Below, one piece after another: positions 43,526 to 52,753 of a stretch of 64,000 bases of DNA (the stretch's first letter is position 1; each line of letters opens with the position of its first letter). The DNA is taken from contig CAVIJT010000002.1 in NCBI GenBank assembly GCA_963643465.1, positions 254,640 to 318,639 of the forward strand, in the 5' to 3' direction. The DNA comes from CAG-411 sp963643465. Lineage in GTDB: Bacteria > Bacillota > Clostridia > Lachnospirales > Lachnospiraceae. The position numbers and the translations under genes are program-made. Under the pieces are notes generated by a model. That model saw only the letters and a list, made by a program, of their open reading frames with translations, was not told the origin of the DNA and ran no database searches.

Positions 43526-44395
43526 TTAAATGAAAAACTGTTTATACGGAATGGTATTTACCATAGGATGATTGATGCCATGAGAGAAGCAACCGTCCTC
43601 TCCATAGCAGGTTCCATGGTCTGAACAGCAAATGACAAAAGTATCTCCCTTTTGTCTAAATGCTTCAAAAAGCGGCTCCAATTCTCTATCTACATACCGA
43701 AGTGCGGCTCCATGGCTTTCTCTGGTATCCTTCTCATAGCCTCTGTCTGGCTGAACTTTTTTGTCTCCCTTTCCATCCTGCTCCAGTTCCAAATAATAAT
43801 AATTGGGATAATGTATAGCGGAAACATTCATGTACAAAAATAGTTTCTTTTCTTTGGGGATTTTTGCTAACCATTTTTTTGCAAATGACACTTGATTTCT
43901 CGTGCTATCTGGCACCATTGGCGAAAAAGACGGATTCCAGAAACTGTGCGTAAAATATCTCGGAAATACGTTTCCAAGACCAGACCGTTTATCAAAAAAG
44001 GAAACGCCCCCAATACAACAGGTTTCATACCCTTCGTCAGACAAAGCTTCTACGAAGGTTCTTTGAGAAAATCCATAGACTCCCCTTGGTGCCTTTCTCC
44101 CCATTCCCACATTTTCCGGAAAGAAGAGCTGAATCCGTTCTCCATGCCTTTTTGCATCTGCGTAACAAGGAAAAAATCCTGCAAACATTCCCTGATGTGC
44201 AGGATAGGTAAAATTGCCCACAGCCTGACATTTGTGCCATTGTTCCCATTGGTTCAAAACAGGTGTATTCCCTAATTTCTCCTGTTCCTTTGCCACATCA
44301 TAACGAAGTGCATCCAGACACAAAAAAAGAATATGATGACTTCCCACAATCTGATTCATATCCACATTCGTCCATTTTTTGTTATGCGTAATCAT
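43526..44395 (-). CDS. STM4013 family sulfatase/alkaline-phosphatase-superfamily hydrolase
   Basis: A 289-residue soluble protein with metal-site motifs LFLCLDALRYDVA near the N terminus and CCSDHGTCYGEDG near the C terminus, plus VGNFTYPAHQGMFAGFFPC carrying the nucleophile region. No TM helix, unlike lipoteichoic acid synthases. It belongs to the STM4013 hydrolase family found with two radical SAM enzymes. The substrate is unknown. RBS AAAGGGG precedes the ATG. 21 bases separate it from the ATP-grasp gene. Confidence 0.85.
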   Translation of the reverse strand: MITHNKKWTNVDMNQIVGSHHILFLCLDALRYDVAKEQEKLGNTPVLNQWEQWHKCQAVGNFTYPAHQGMFAGFFPCYADAKRHGERIQLFFPENVGMGRKAPRGVYGFSQRTFVEALSDEGYETCCIGGVSFFDKRSGLGNVFPRYFTHSFWNPSFSPMVPDSTRNQVSFAKKWLAKIPKEKKLFLYMNVSAIHYPNYYYLELEQDGKGDKKVQPDRGYEKDTRESHGAALRYVDRELEPLFEAFRQKGDTFVICCSDHGTCYGEDGCFSHGINHPMVNTIPYKQFFI

Positions 44396-44416
44396 ACATA
44401 TTCCCCTTTCTCAAAA

Positions 44417-45475
44417 CTATACTAAGTGGTAATTCCCCGTATTCTCGCAAATACTGTTCATTTTGACAATTTGATTTCGGTAAATCGTATTTTCTCCATA
44501 AATATCCTGATACAATAAATCGCCCTGTCCATTCATTTCAATAATGCGTGGTTTTCCTGTTTTCTTGTCCAACATTACGTCAAGCCCTGCCACATGCACA
44601 TTTGGAAAAAGTGCCATAGCCTCTTCACATACTCTTGCAATATCCATTTGAATCTCCCCTTGATTCCAAGATTCCTGACTTTTCCAAACGTTCTCCAATG
44701 GAATAGCACCGTTATTTAAATGAAGATTGGTAATCGGTGTTGCAGATTTCCTAGCTACAATATATTCTATTCGTCCAAATTGCCACAACACACGAAAATC
44801 AAAGGGTTCTCCTTCCAAAGTTGCCTTTGGATACCAGCGCTCCACAATGGTGTCTAAAGAGGTAATGGCATTCACAATGGGTTCTACTTCTTTTTCATCT
44901 GTTATTTTCCGAATGTTCTTTTGCTGAAATAAAACATCTCCTTCTACACAGGCAGCCGTATACGCAACCACCTTCCCCGTAGTAGGATGAACGGAAAGTG
45001 CCAAAATTCCCGCTGCCCCCGATCCATACACAGGTTTTAGAAATACAGAACGAATCCTCTTTTCAACCATTCGTTCTTTCAATTCCATATAATTCTTTAC
45101 ATTTTTTCCAATCATAGTGGTAACTGCCACATGATTCTCCTGCAATTTTTCTTTACAAGCCACTTTATCTAACAACTGCAAAATTCCTGAAGGATGATTC
45201 AAAAAAGAAACGCCCTTTTTCTTTTCCATTTCCTCTAACTGAAAAATCTGTTCCTGATATTCCTGTATTCTTTTTGGAAGGGACAAAATATTGTACTCAT
45301 GAAAAGAGGGTGGGTCAATTTTTACAACCCCACCCTCGATATCCTTGTTTTTCCATTCTGACCATGTATAAAATTCCACCGGAATCTGTTGTCTGTCTGC
45401 AGCTTTTAAAAAGAACTCCGTTCTTTTACTGTCTGCTTCCCCGATTAAAATAATCCGTTTCTCTTTCACAACCAT
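44417..45475 (-). CDS. STM4014 family ATP-grasp protein
   Basis: A 352-residue protein. ATP-grasp signatures are FLKPVYGSGAAGILAL (phosphate loop), DFRVLWQFGRIEYIVARK, and GLDVMLDKKTGKPRIIEMNG with Mg ligands. ATP-grasp enzymes join a carboxylate to an amine or thiol, so it may make an amide in a product of the cassette. AGGAG touches the annotated ATG, so a GTG two codons later (45469) may be the true start. It is three bases after the LRR gene, indicating coupling. Confidence 0.85.
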   Translation of the reverse strand: MVVKEKRIILIGEADSKRTEFFLKAADRQQIPVEFYTWSEWKNKDIEGGVVKIDPPSFHEYNILSLPKRIQEYQEQIFQLEEMEKKKGVSFLNHPSGILQLLDKVACKEKLQENHVAVTTMIGKNVKNYMELKERMVEKRIRSVFLKPVYGSGAAGILALSVHPTTGKVVAYTAACVEGDVLFQQKNIRKITDEKEVEPIVNAITSLDTIVERWYPKATLEGEPFDFRVLWQFGRIEYIVARKSATPITNLHLNNGAIPLENVWKSQESWNQGEIQMDIARVCEEAMALFPNVHVAGLDVMLDKKTGKPRIIEMNGQGDLLYQDIYGENTIYRNQIVKMNSICENTGNYHLV

Positions 45476-45478
45476 CTC

Positions 45479-46345
45479 CTACTCTGTCAGCATTGGATAA
45501 TAATATACCTCGTCATCCCATTCATCCGGCTCATTCTGTTCATCTATATCCACTTCAATCGGCAACGCTTCTAACTTTTCCATCATTTCATCAGACAAGA
45601 AATGATAATGTACATCCAGATAGTTTACATTTGGAAATTCTGGCAGCTTATCCAGCAGAAGCTGTCCGCCTTTGTCTGTAAGAGAACCCATAGATAATTC
45701 CAAACGCTCAATTTGTTTCATATAGCCAGACGCCAATACAGCCTCACAAATTTCATCTTGAATCTGACTGTCGCAAAGACCAAGAATCTTCAATTTAGGG
45801 AAATTTGACTTTTCCAGTAGTTCTTTGATGTCTTCAATAGAACCGTCAAATCCATAATCATCCACACCTATGTATAATCTAAGTTCCTCTAAGGCTGGAA
45901 GATTTGCATCACGAACACTTTCAATTACTTCCTTTGGCAATCCACCACAAATAATCTCTAATGACCGTAAATTTGGTGCATTTACTTTTCCAAGTTCCAA
46001 TTCAGTGCTTCCTTTAATAGTCAATTTTTCAAGCTGTGGCATAGCCTCAAATAATTTTTCATAATTACCTTGAACAATCCACGAAACCTCACACTCTTCA
46101 AAATCCATGTCTCCAACAAATAAACTCTTAATGTGTGAAAACTTTTCTTTATTCTCAATAATATCATTTATGATGGTCTCTGCACCTTCGCCATCATCCC
46201 ATGCTTCGCCCCAGCATCCAATTATAACCTCTTCCAGATTCAAAAATTCCGGATCCGCTAAAATATCTGCAACTATGGTCTCGCAAGACTTTCCTTCTTC
46301 ATCAATTTCCTCATACTCATAACCATATTTCTTACTCTTATACAT
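45479..46345 (-). CDS. STM4015 family leucine-rich-repeat protein
   Basis: A 288-residue acidic cytoplasmic protein. After an N-terminal ~90 residues with IGCWGEAWDDGEGAETII and FVGDMDFEECEVSWI, leucine-rich repeats run from ~105 to 265 (LEKLTIKG, LRSLEIICGG, LEELRLYIG, LKILGLCDS, IERLELSMGSLTDKG, VNYLDVHYH). No signal peptide. The LRR is likely the protein-binding or regulatory part of the cassette. First gene of the unit, with AAAGGAG and a clear promoter upstream. Confidence 0.85.
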   Translation of the reverse strand: MYKSKKYGYEYEEIDEEGKSCETIVADILADPEFLNLEEVIIGCWGEAWDDGEGAETIINDIIENKEKFSHIKSLFVGDMDFEECEVSWIVQGNYEKLFEAMPQLEKLTIKGSTELELGKVNAPNLRSLEIICGGLPKEVIESVRDANLPALEELRLYIGVDDYGFDGSIEDIKELLEKSNFPKLKILGLCDSQIQDEICEAVLASGYMKQIERLELSMGSLTDKGGQLLLDKLPEFPNVNYLDVHYHFLSDEMMEKLEALPIEVDIDEQNEPDEWDDEVYYYPMLTE

Positions 46346-46455
46346 ATTTATCTCCTTTCATTCTTCAATTATCCCAGCTATTGCAGGAATATTGTTTTTT
46401 CATTCATTTTTATTGGTATTTGTCTTTATTAAATCACACACATCCCAATGTTATT

Positions 46456-46484
46456 ATTATATAAAACACATTTAAACATTACAA
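46456..46484 (-). promoter_or_regulatory. promoter of the STM4015-STM4011 cassette
   Basis: TTGTAA (46479-46484), 17 bases and TATAAT (46456-46461) on the minus strand, about 110 bases before the first start codon. Confidence 0.6.
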
Positions 46485-46508
46485 GTTTTATTGTACTTTT
46501 CTAGCTTT

Positions 46509-47528
46509 TTAAAAATCCACCTCAATTGCTTTTCTATTCACATATTCCACAAACTGCTCGACCTTTTCCATATCTGGATTGTCTGGTAAACTTGTATGCT
46601 TTGTTGCTGTCTCTAATCGCTTCTCATACTCAGATACTATATCATAAAATTCCCTAGAAAATGACTTATCTTCTTTTTGAAAATCACCATGCCGAATGCT
46701 TTTTAGCAATTCTAAATCGTTTATTCTGTGGGTTCTTATTTCTCCCTTTTCCAAAATATCAATTCCCATCAAAAATAATCGAATCAAGTGCATGGCATGT
46801 TTATTTAAATGATTATCATCTTTTTTCTTGTTACGTTTTCCAATCTTGTCATAATCTCTGACCACACTATTCATGGTTCCTAACATGTTTTGATAATCCC
46901 GCAACGGCAAATGCTTATACTCTGCATCTATAAATATTTCCGTCTTAAACTCTGGATGATCCGATTCGTCTATGTAAAGATTTATATTACCTTTGTCAAA
47001 CATTGCATTCTTTCGATTAAAATCTTCCAAAGCATTTTTTACAGACTGATAAATATGCTGCTCTCGCTCCTTTTGTGGCATAGAATCTCTGGCAATGGCG
47101 TTCTGTAATCTCCTAAGCTGCGCACTGGCATATCCCCCAAAAGACTTAGCCGCCCTCTTTGACAAAAATAACTGCTTATGCTCTAACAATTCCTGCCCTA
47201 GTTCTGTCTTTATCAAATATTGCTCCTCATCCAATCCTAATAACTCTATGGTATTGGGATTACACTCTTAAAAAAGCTTCACAATCTTATTAAAGGAATA
47301 AATAACCGTATCTGTGTTGTCATCCTCATATTGTTCAAAGTCCGTCAATCCCAGCAAGTCCGATGGCAAATTTAATGCAATCCCTCGAAAATCAATATCA
47401 CTGCTCTCATAATTAGTTCCATAGGCATAACTTCCGCCTAGCCCCATTAAAATAATGCGATTTCCAAGTCTTGAATCGTTTCTTAAAAAATCATATTCTG
47501 CTGAATTCATAAGTTGGATGAAATCCAT
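46509..47528 (-). pseudogene. RlaP-type nucleotidyltransferase interrupted by one in-frame stop
   Basis: The frame is continuous over 339 codons but has TAA at 47268-47270 where TTA (Leu) is expected: FNKIVKLF-stop-ECNPNTIELLGL. The upstream part has the polymerase-beta motif GLGGSYAYGTNYESSDIDFRG; the downstream part (241 residues) completes the family. No length change, so a point mutation from TTA to TAA is the simplest cause. The second half could be re-initiated but would lack the catalytic domain. It was probably functional recently, given the otherwise clean frame. Confidence 0.8.
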
Positions 47529-47579
47529 GGTTATTCCCCCTCCACTTATTTCATAATTGTTGTTTCGTTCTTTTTCATT

Positions 47580-48533
47580 TTATATCTGCTCCATATATCT
47601 GCACTTCGGAAATTTGTCACATCCATAAAACTGACTTCCAACATGCTCTCCTCTTTTCGCCGTTCGAATTACTAATTTCCCACCACAGCGAGGACATGTT
47701 TTCTCATCAACACTTCTCTGCATTGATGTGTCCATCTTTACTTCTTCCTGGACTTGTACTGGTACACTTTCTTTTTGTTTCTTCAAATTAGTAATCATCT
47801 CTTCATACTTAACTACATAATCAGATTTATTCGATTTTGAAGTTTCTAAAAAGAATTCCGCCAAGTTTCTCATTTCTTTTTCAGAAGATTTTTCATTCTT
47901 ACTTTCTTTTTCCATCTTCTTTAAAAGTGCAACCAACTGATCTGCCCGTACAACCTTATCTTTTACCTCTTTCTTTGCGTATTTATCATTTAGAATTGTC
48001 TTAGGATTTGCCAAACATACAATAGATTTATAGCAATTTGCAAAGTTTCTTTCAAGGAAAAACTGCAGCACAACATTCTTTGTTTCCTTTCGAACAGCCT
48101 TCAATACATTTAAATGTCTTTCATTTTGCGTAATCGGTGAATAAATTGCCTCTTTCACTTTTTTTCCATACAACTCATATGTACGAATAAATGTACCCTT
48201 ATTATCAATTTCAATATTACCAATCAAATTCTTACATTCTATGATATAAACATTTTTCTTCGCTACAATCAGATAATCTATTTGAGCAGACAATTCCTCA
48301 TGTTCTAGATAAATATCATGCAAAATAAACATATCCATTCCACTGTTCTTTAATTCAAATGCAATATTTTCTTCGCCAGAAACCCCATAACTGGCAATCT
48401 TAATCTGTTTGTCAATTTCCTTTTTACACTCTCCCGTTGCCTGCTCTGATAATTCTTCCATCTTTTTAATGAATGCGGATGCATCACTGGATTCCTTTAG
48501 GAAAATAGGTCCACAACTTGAAAATAATCCCAT
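47580..48533 (-). CDS. NERD-domain nuclease-related protein with topoisomerase-type zinc finger
   Basis: A 317-residue protein. The NERD domain (~50-160) includes IDYLIVAKKNVYIIECKNL, the restriction-nuclease-like D...ExK core. The C terminus is a four-cysteine zinc ribbon (CPRCGGKLV, then CDKFPKC) as in topoisomerase I tails, giving DNA binding. The middle is a charged helical linker. It may process or bind foreign DNA. It sits alone among broken genes. Confidence 0.82.
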   Translation of the reverse strand: MGLFSSCGPIFLKESSDASAFIKKMEELSEQATGECKKEIDKQIKIASYGVSGEENIAFELKNSGMDMFILHDIYLEHEELSAQIDYLIVAKKNVYIIECKNLIGNIEIDNKGTFIRTYELYGKKVKEAIYSPITQNERHLNVLKAVRKETKNVVLQFFLERNFANCYKSIVCLANPKTILNDKYAKKEVKDKVVRADQLVALLKKMEKESKNEKSSEKEMRNLAEFFLETSKSNKSDYVVKYEEMITNLKKQKESVPVQVQEEVKMDTSMQRSVDEKTCPRCGGKLVIRTAKRGEHVGSQFYGCDKFPKCRYMEQI

Positions 48534-48559
48534 ACTATCCCCTCCCCATTTTTTCTATG

Positions 48560-48757
48560 TTACTCTTTCACAATATACTTATAAATATCTTCTCGCACTG
48601 GTACATCCAGCTTCCACTCAATTTTTACAGCAGTCTTATCTGTATTATTCATAACTATTTCTTCTGTGCGTCCCGTTGCTTCCATTCTTCCTAAGTAATA
48701 AAACTCTTTTGGCATCTTTATAGGTATACTTCTCTGGTATAAAACAAAATCTGTTAC
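48560..48757 (-). pseudogene. C-terminal remnant, probably of a DUF3427-type helicase/nuclease
   Basis: The open frame ends in FYYLGRMEATGRTEEIV and then WKLDVPVREDIYKYIVKE, which resembles the last residues of DEAD/DEAH helicases with a DUF3427 tail. A stop precedes it and no start with a ribosome site is present. Just upstream, another frame ends DLKEEYGFVVNE. Both look like tails of lost genes. Confidence 0.4.
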
Positions 48758-49108
48758 TCATTGACTACAAATCCATATTCTTCCTTTAAATCGCAACTTC
48801 ACTCCTCTAATATATGCCTTGCATGTAAGCATAGGATTATTCCGGTTCAAATATACGGCATCAGCCGTAACCGAAAGTGACATACCTTGAGGTGTCTGAC
48901 TTTAGCTGCTAAAAGTATCTTTTGCAGATAAGGTTTTATTCAGTTTTGTAATTCCGAATGGAAGCGAATGCGATGGTATGTCATAACTCCCACTTTGCAA
49001 TCACCTAAGTTACACATTCATGAATATAATGGATTTCATCCATCACAAATCAATTATGACAATATCGTTTTCTAACTACTACTTCACAGCCCTAGAAATG
49101 ATATATCT
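48758..49108. other. non-coding decayed gap with inverted repeats
   Basis: No gene is supported. Visible features are TACGGCATCAGCCGTA (a hairpin near 48855-48870) and inverted copies of TGACATACC/GGTATGTCA about 75 bases apart (near 48890 and 48975). They could be ends of a lost insertion element, but no target duplication could be identified. Confidence 0.4.
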
Positions 49109-50065
49109 TTAATATATTTTCTTGTATTTCACAACATACTTTCCTTCTAAATACACCTCTTCCTTTGATGAACTTTCATTTTTTTCCAAAATCAGTCTAA
49201 TACAACATTCTTCTGTTTCTCTTTCACTAACAACCATATCTAAGACGATACAAATTTGTATCAAATCATCTGATTGAGATAAATACACTTCCTCAGGGAA
49301 AAAATCTATAATCAACTCCGCACTTTGACCTATAGGTATTAACGATTCAATACACTTTTTTTCAACATGTGAACAATATACGGAACCATGCATTTCACCT
49401 TCGTCTACACACAAACTATCCACTATTGTAAATTCTTTAATTATAATTCTTTTAATTGCCTTGTTCCCAACATTCTGCAACTCAATACACAGTGAATATA
49501 CATCTAAATCCTCACTTTGCTCCAACTCCACTATATCTTCTTTAAAATAATTAATTCTATTTGCATATAACATATCAAAATAATAATTATCGTCTATTTC
49601 ATCGATCCCCCTAATCTCTATTTCTTTTGATATTACATCTAATGCCAAATTTCCATCCCCTTTATCAAAATAGTTTTTAAAACATAAATATATATTTTTT
49701 TGCTCTTCAATACCTTTACTGTTTATTTTACTTAATATATCTTCCTTATACCAGGTCCTTATATCTTTTAAATACTCTTTTTGAATCTGATTGTCACATT
49801 TGTATTTTCTGCCTCCTATATATAACATAACTAATGTATAACCGCTATATTGTTGTTTATCCACTAACTCTACCGTATTTTTCACTTTACTTTTTCCAGT
49901 GTTAGATGTGACTTGTATAATTATTCTTTGTTCAGAGTCAATAAGATCATACCCAGAATTATTATGTTGCTGAATGTTAGCATTTTTCACATTGTATCCA
50001 AATATCAAATTAATTATCTCACAATAAAAAGACTCTGCATATGTATTCAAATCCAAAACATTCAA
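49109..50065 (-). CDS. SMEK-domain protein, candidate defence gene
   Basis: A 318-residue protein. The N-terminal ~100 residues read LNTYAESFYCEIINLIFGYN, YDLIDSEQRIIIQVTSN and GYTLVMLYIGG, the signature of the SMEK domain, a restriction-nuclease-like fold found in predicted anti-phage proteins (D and QVT motif). A helical linker follows, then a C-terminal beta-sandwich of ~130 residues. The start is TTG with AGAGG before it. It is flanked by gene remnants. No partner gene is adjacent, so its effector or partner is unknown. Confidence 0.6.
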   Translation of the reverse strand: MNVLDLNTYAESFYCEIINLIFGYNVKNANIQQHNNSGYDLIDSEQRIIIQVTSNTGKSKVKNTVELVDKQQYSGYTLVMLYIGGRKYKCDNQIQKEYLKDIRTWYKEDILSKINSKGIEEQKNIYLCFKNYFDKGDGNLALDVISKEIEIRGIDEIDDNYYFDMLYANRINYFKEDIVELEQSEDLDVYSLCIELQNVGNKAIKRIIIKEFTIVDSLCVDEGEMHGSVYCSHVEKKCIESLIPIGQSAELIIDFFPEEVYLSQSDDLIQICIVLDMVVSERETEECCIRLILEKNESSSKEEVYLEGKYVVKYKKIY

Positions 50066-50215
50066 TTTACCTCTACAATCAATCCTTGTTGCTAATAACG
50101 ATAATCACTCTTCTATATAATTTACATATTGTTGATTATTCATTTTGAACCAGCCATCCTTTTATTTTTTTATCAAATTGTATCCTCTTTTTTTCCATTA
50201 TTCCCTACCTACTCA

Positions 50216-50683
50216 CTATACCAGCTCCATTTCATCTTCCATTTTTACAAATCCATATTTTTCATACAATGGTCGTCCCATGTCGGTTGCCTCTAAGGCA
50301 ATCTGTGACATGCCCAGTTTCTTCGCATCCTTTACCAATAAATCCAATGTGTGTAATGCAATTCCCTGCCTGCGATATTCAGGGGAGGTATACATATTCA
50401 TAATATAAGCCTTTTTACCAGTCGGATTATGATAGGTAGGCATCACCTGATAAAAGCTGACACCACCTGCACCAATAAAGGTCCCGTTATCATACACCAG
50501 ATATGCAATATGTTCACCTGTTTCTAAAGCCCGTTTATAATATGTATAAGACTCCTTCTCTACCACGGACATATCTACATCATCAGACAATTTATTGGCT
50601 GCACGAAGAACAATAATCCTTGTTCTTACCAATTCCTCTATGTCTTCTATGGTTGCTTTTTTATATTCAAAATTTTTTACCAT
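50216..50683 (-). CDS. GNAT-family N-acetyltransferase
   Basis: A 155-residue acetyltransferase with the acetyl-CoA motif YTSPEYRRQGIALHTLDLL and C-terminal LYEKYGFVKMEDEMEL. The substrate is not evident. One of four GNAT genes in a 4 kb array; each is probably small-molecule or antibiotic directed, but no specific resistance type could be recognised. Confidence 0.85.
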   Translation of the reverse strand: MVKNFEYKKATIEDIEELVRTRIIVLRAANKLSDDVDMSVVEKESYTYYKRALETGEHIAYLVYDNGTFIGAGGVSFYQVMPTYHNPTGKKAYIMNMYTSPEYRRQGIALHTLDLLVKDAKKLGMSQIALEATDMGRPLYEKYGFVKMEDEMELV

Positions 50684-50745
50684 CCTATACCTCCATCAAC
50701 AAAAATTTTCCTTTAGAATACTCTCCACTTGTCCATTCCCATTGC

Positions 50746-51246
50746 TCAGATAGTTCTATTTTGCCGCTGTCTAACATAATTAGTATCTGTATAAAGCTCT
50801 TTTTCCATAACTTCATACACAAGTACCACTCCATTGTCTACTGGATAGCGCTCATGCTTTATGGTAGAAAAACCCAACTTTTCATAAAGTGCTGCTGCCG
50901 GCAGCGAAGCATCCAAATATGCCTTATCATATTTTTCGCTAATCTGAGCTTTGATATTTTTCATAATAAATGTGCCATATCCCTTTTTCTGATATTCTGG
51001 CAACACATAAACTCTTGTGATGTGATTATCTACAAAGCTGCCTGTACCAATAATATTTCCGTCCATTTTAAGGACGCTCACATATCCATTTTCGATATCC
51101 TTTCTTATTGCTTCCTTGCTGTGAAGCTCACAGAAAAATACCACCACTTCTGCCGGATAATATTGGGGATATATTGTTTTTATTGTATGCTGCACTATAT
51201 CGTATACAGCCTGCACATCTCCTACTGTCGCTAATTCGTATATCAT
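50746..51246 (-). CDS. GNAT-family N-acetyltransferase
   Basis: A 166-residue acetyltransferase with motif VYVLPEYQKKGYGTFIMKNI and LYEKLGFSTIKHERY near the C terminus. It begins MIYELATVGDVQAVYDIV, typical of the family. It lies 18 bases after the larger GNAT gene, so co-transcription is likely. Substrate unknown. Confidence 0.85.
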   Translation of the reverse strand: MIYELATVGDVQAVYDIVQHTIKTIYPQYYPAEVVVFFCELHSKEAIRKDIENGYVSVLKMDGNIIGTGSFVDNHITRVYVLPEYQKKGYGTFIMKNIKAQISEKYDKAYLDASLPAAALYEKLGFSTIKHERYPVDNGVVLVYEVMEKELYTDTNYVRQRQNRTI

Positions 51247-51264
51247 ATTTTTGCTCCATCTTCC

Positions 51265-52008
51265 TTAATATCCAGTTATCTCGTAAGCAGTGTATTCATG
51301 GCTAAAATGATATCCCAACTTCTCAGCCAATGCTACTGACCACATATTCTGTGCATCCCAACTTGGATATAACCCATTTTCCAAGCATTCTAATATAAGC
51401 TTTGCTCCACACGCATATGCCAAACCATTTCTTCTGTGATCTTCTCTTGTGTCAATTTCTATTTCAATCCCTTCATGGTATCTGCTATATGATGAAGCTC
51501 CTGCTACTAATTCTCCGTCTTTTAAAACAACTACGCCCAATCCTAATTTTTTATATGTATCATAATCCTTAAATTGTGATACTAAATCATTTGCCCATCT
51601 GTTTTTCTGACATAAATCATATTCATGCTCTTTTAACAATTTCAATTCATAGCCTTCTGGCAATTCCAAAATCGCCGACTCTAATTTGCATACATCAAAA
51701 ATATCTTTTTCTTTTTTGATTGCATATCTTGAAACTTTCTTTGCTTTATCTCCGTAACACTTTTCAATTAAATCTGCCCATTCATCATTCTGCGGAACCA
51801 TAATGATAAAATCTTGTTCACAATTTTCCGGTTTAAATCTAACTACTTCTTCACTTGGTTTTCCTGCATAAAAGGCAAAATCCCCTAATATAGCCATTGC
51901 AGCATCTTCTGCGGAATTAGCATGTATTTCTCCCATTACGCCTTGTAAACAAGACCATATGATTGACTCACTCCAATTGCCAAATATAGCTTTTATATTC
52001 TCTTTCAT
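51265..52008 (-). CDS. GNAT_acetyltran-type N-acetyltransferase
   Basis: A 247-residue protein of the longer GNAT type (as in zwittermicin-resistance-like proteins): an N-terminal domain with NSAEDAAMAILGDFAFYAG and a C-terminal acetyltransferase half with IEIDTREDHRRNGLAYACG and LAEKLGYHFSHEYTAYEI. The ATG at 52008 follows GGAGG; a start five codons upstream lacks it. It is preceded by a 140-base gap without a gene. Confidence 0.85.
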   Translation of the reverse strand: MKENIKAIFGNWSESIIWSCLQGVMGEIHANSAEDAAMAILGDFAFYAGKPSEEVVRFKPENCEQDFIIMVPQNDEWADLIEKCYGDKAKKVSRYAIKKEKDIFDVCKLESAILELPEGYELKLLKEHEYDLCQKNRWANDLVSQFKDYDTYKKLGLGVVVLKDGELVAGASSYSRYHEGIEIEIDTREDHRRNGLAYACGAKLILECLENGLYPSWDAQNMWSVALAEKLGYHFSHEYTAYEITGY

Positions 52009-52151
52009 TCGTAACCTCCACAAAATTTTCCCTAATCATACATTTACTCACAAACTCCATCTCATTTAGGGTATCACAATATATATCCGCTTTCAATAAA
52101 CTCTCACAATTTTTGCGATAGTTTCTCAATCCATTTTCTATTCTTCACAAC

Positions 52152-52328
52152 TCATTTCCTTTCATCCGTTACAATATGCTCGATTCCCATATGCTCTCTG
52201 CTTAAATAATCCTTTAGGAAACCAGAAAACGCCTTATATTGCTCCAAATCTTCAATTATTATAGCAGCAGCCCTATATCTAAACCAATTATTTTCCTTTG
52301 TAAATCCACAATCATACAATTTTTCCAT
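52152..52328 (-). pseudogene. Nudix hydrolase with internal in-frame deletion
   Basis: The 58 codons join a typical Nudix N terminus (GFTKENNWFRYRAAAIIIED) to a typical C-terminal tail (FLKDYLSREHMGIEHIVTDE). The whole Nudix box and core of about 90 residues are missing. The start codon overlaps the stop of the intact Nudix gene (TAATG). The product cannot be a working hydrolase. Confidence 0.6.
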
Positions 52329-52753
52329 TATAGAAATCCTCTTTTCTTTGCCTCTTTCATTAATTCCGGCTGTATTTCCGGATAAGTCCACGCCTCTGGA
52401 AGCTTATCTGTAATTACAATTTTTTCAATTTCACTGTGCAGTTCGTTTTCAAACGAATTTATATCAGCATAATATAACATTCCAAAGGTTTCTGCACCAT
52501 CAAAATTATTTTCTGCTATAACCAAGTATACACATATTGGCTTAATAGCAAACTCTACAGCCCCTGTTTCTTCGCATAATTCTCTTTTTGCTGTATCAAA
52601 AATCACTTCATTCGGCTCTCTATGACCTCCTGGTATTTCCCATGTATCTCGCTCTTTATGCTTACAGAATACATATTTCCCCTCTGTCTTAGCAAGAATT
52701 ACTGCAAATTTTAACAATCTGTCATCTACTTTATCATAAAATTTTACACTCAT
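52328..52753 (-). CDS. Nudix hydrolase
   Basis: A 141-residue protein with a Nudix box starting GGHREPNEVIFDTAKREL and ending CEETGA, preceded by the strand KYVFCKHKERDTWEIP. It cleaves a nucleoside diphosphate-linked compound; the substrate is unknown. The ATG overlaps the stop of the neighbouring GNAT gene by one base, implying coupling. Confidence 0.9.
   Translation of the reverse strand: MSVKFYDKVDDRLLKFAVILAKTEGKYVFCKHKERDTWEIPGGHREPNEVIFDTAKRELCEETGAVEFAIKPICVYLVIAENNFDGAETFGMLYYADINSFENELHSEIEKIVITDKLPEAWTYPEIQPELMKEAKKRGFL

Noticed and set aside
43526..44395. Lipoteichoic acid synthase
   Set aside because: No TM helices, short length and cassette context argue for the STM4013 hydrolase family.
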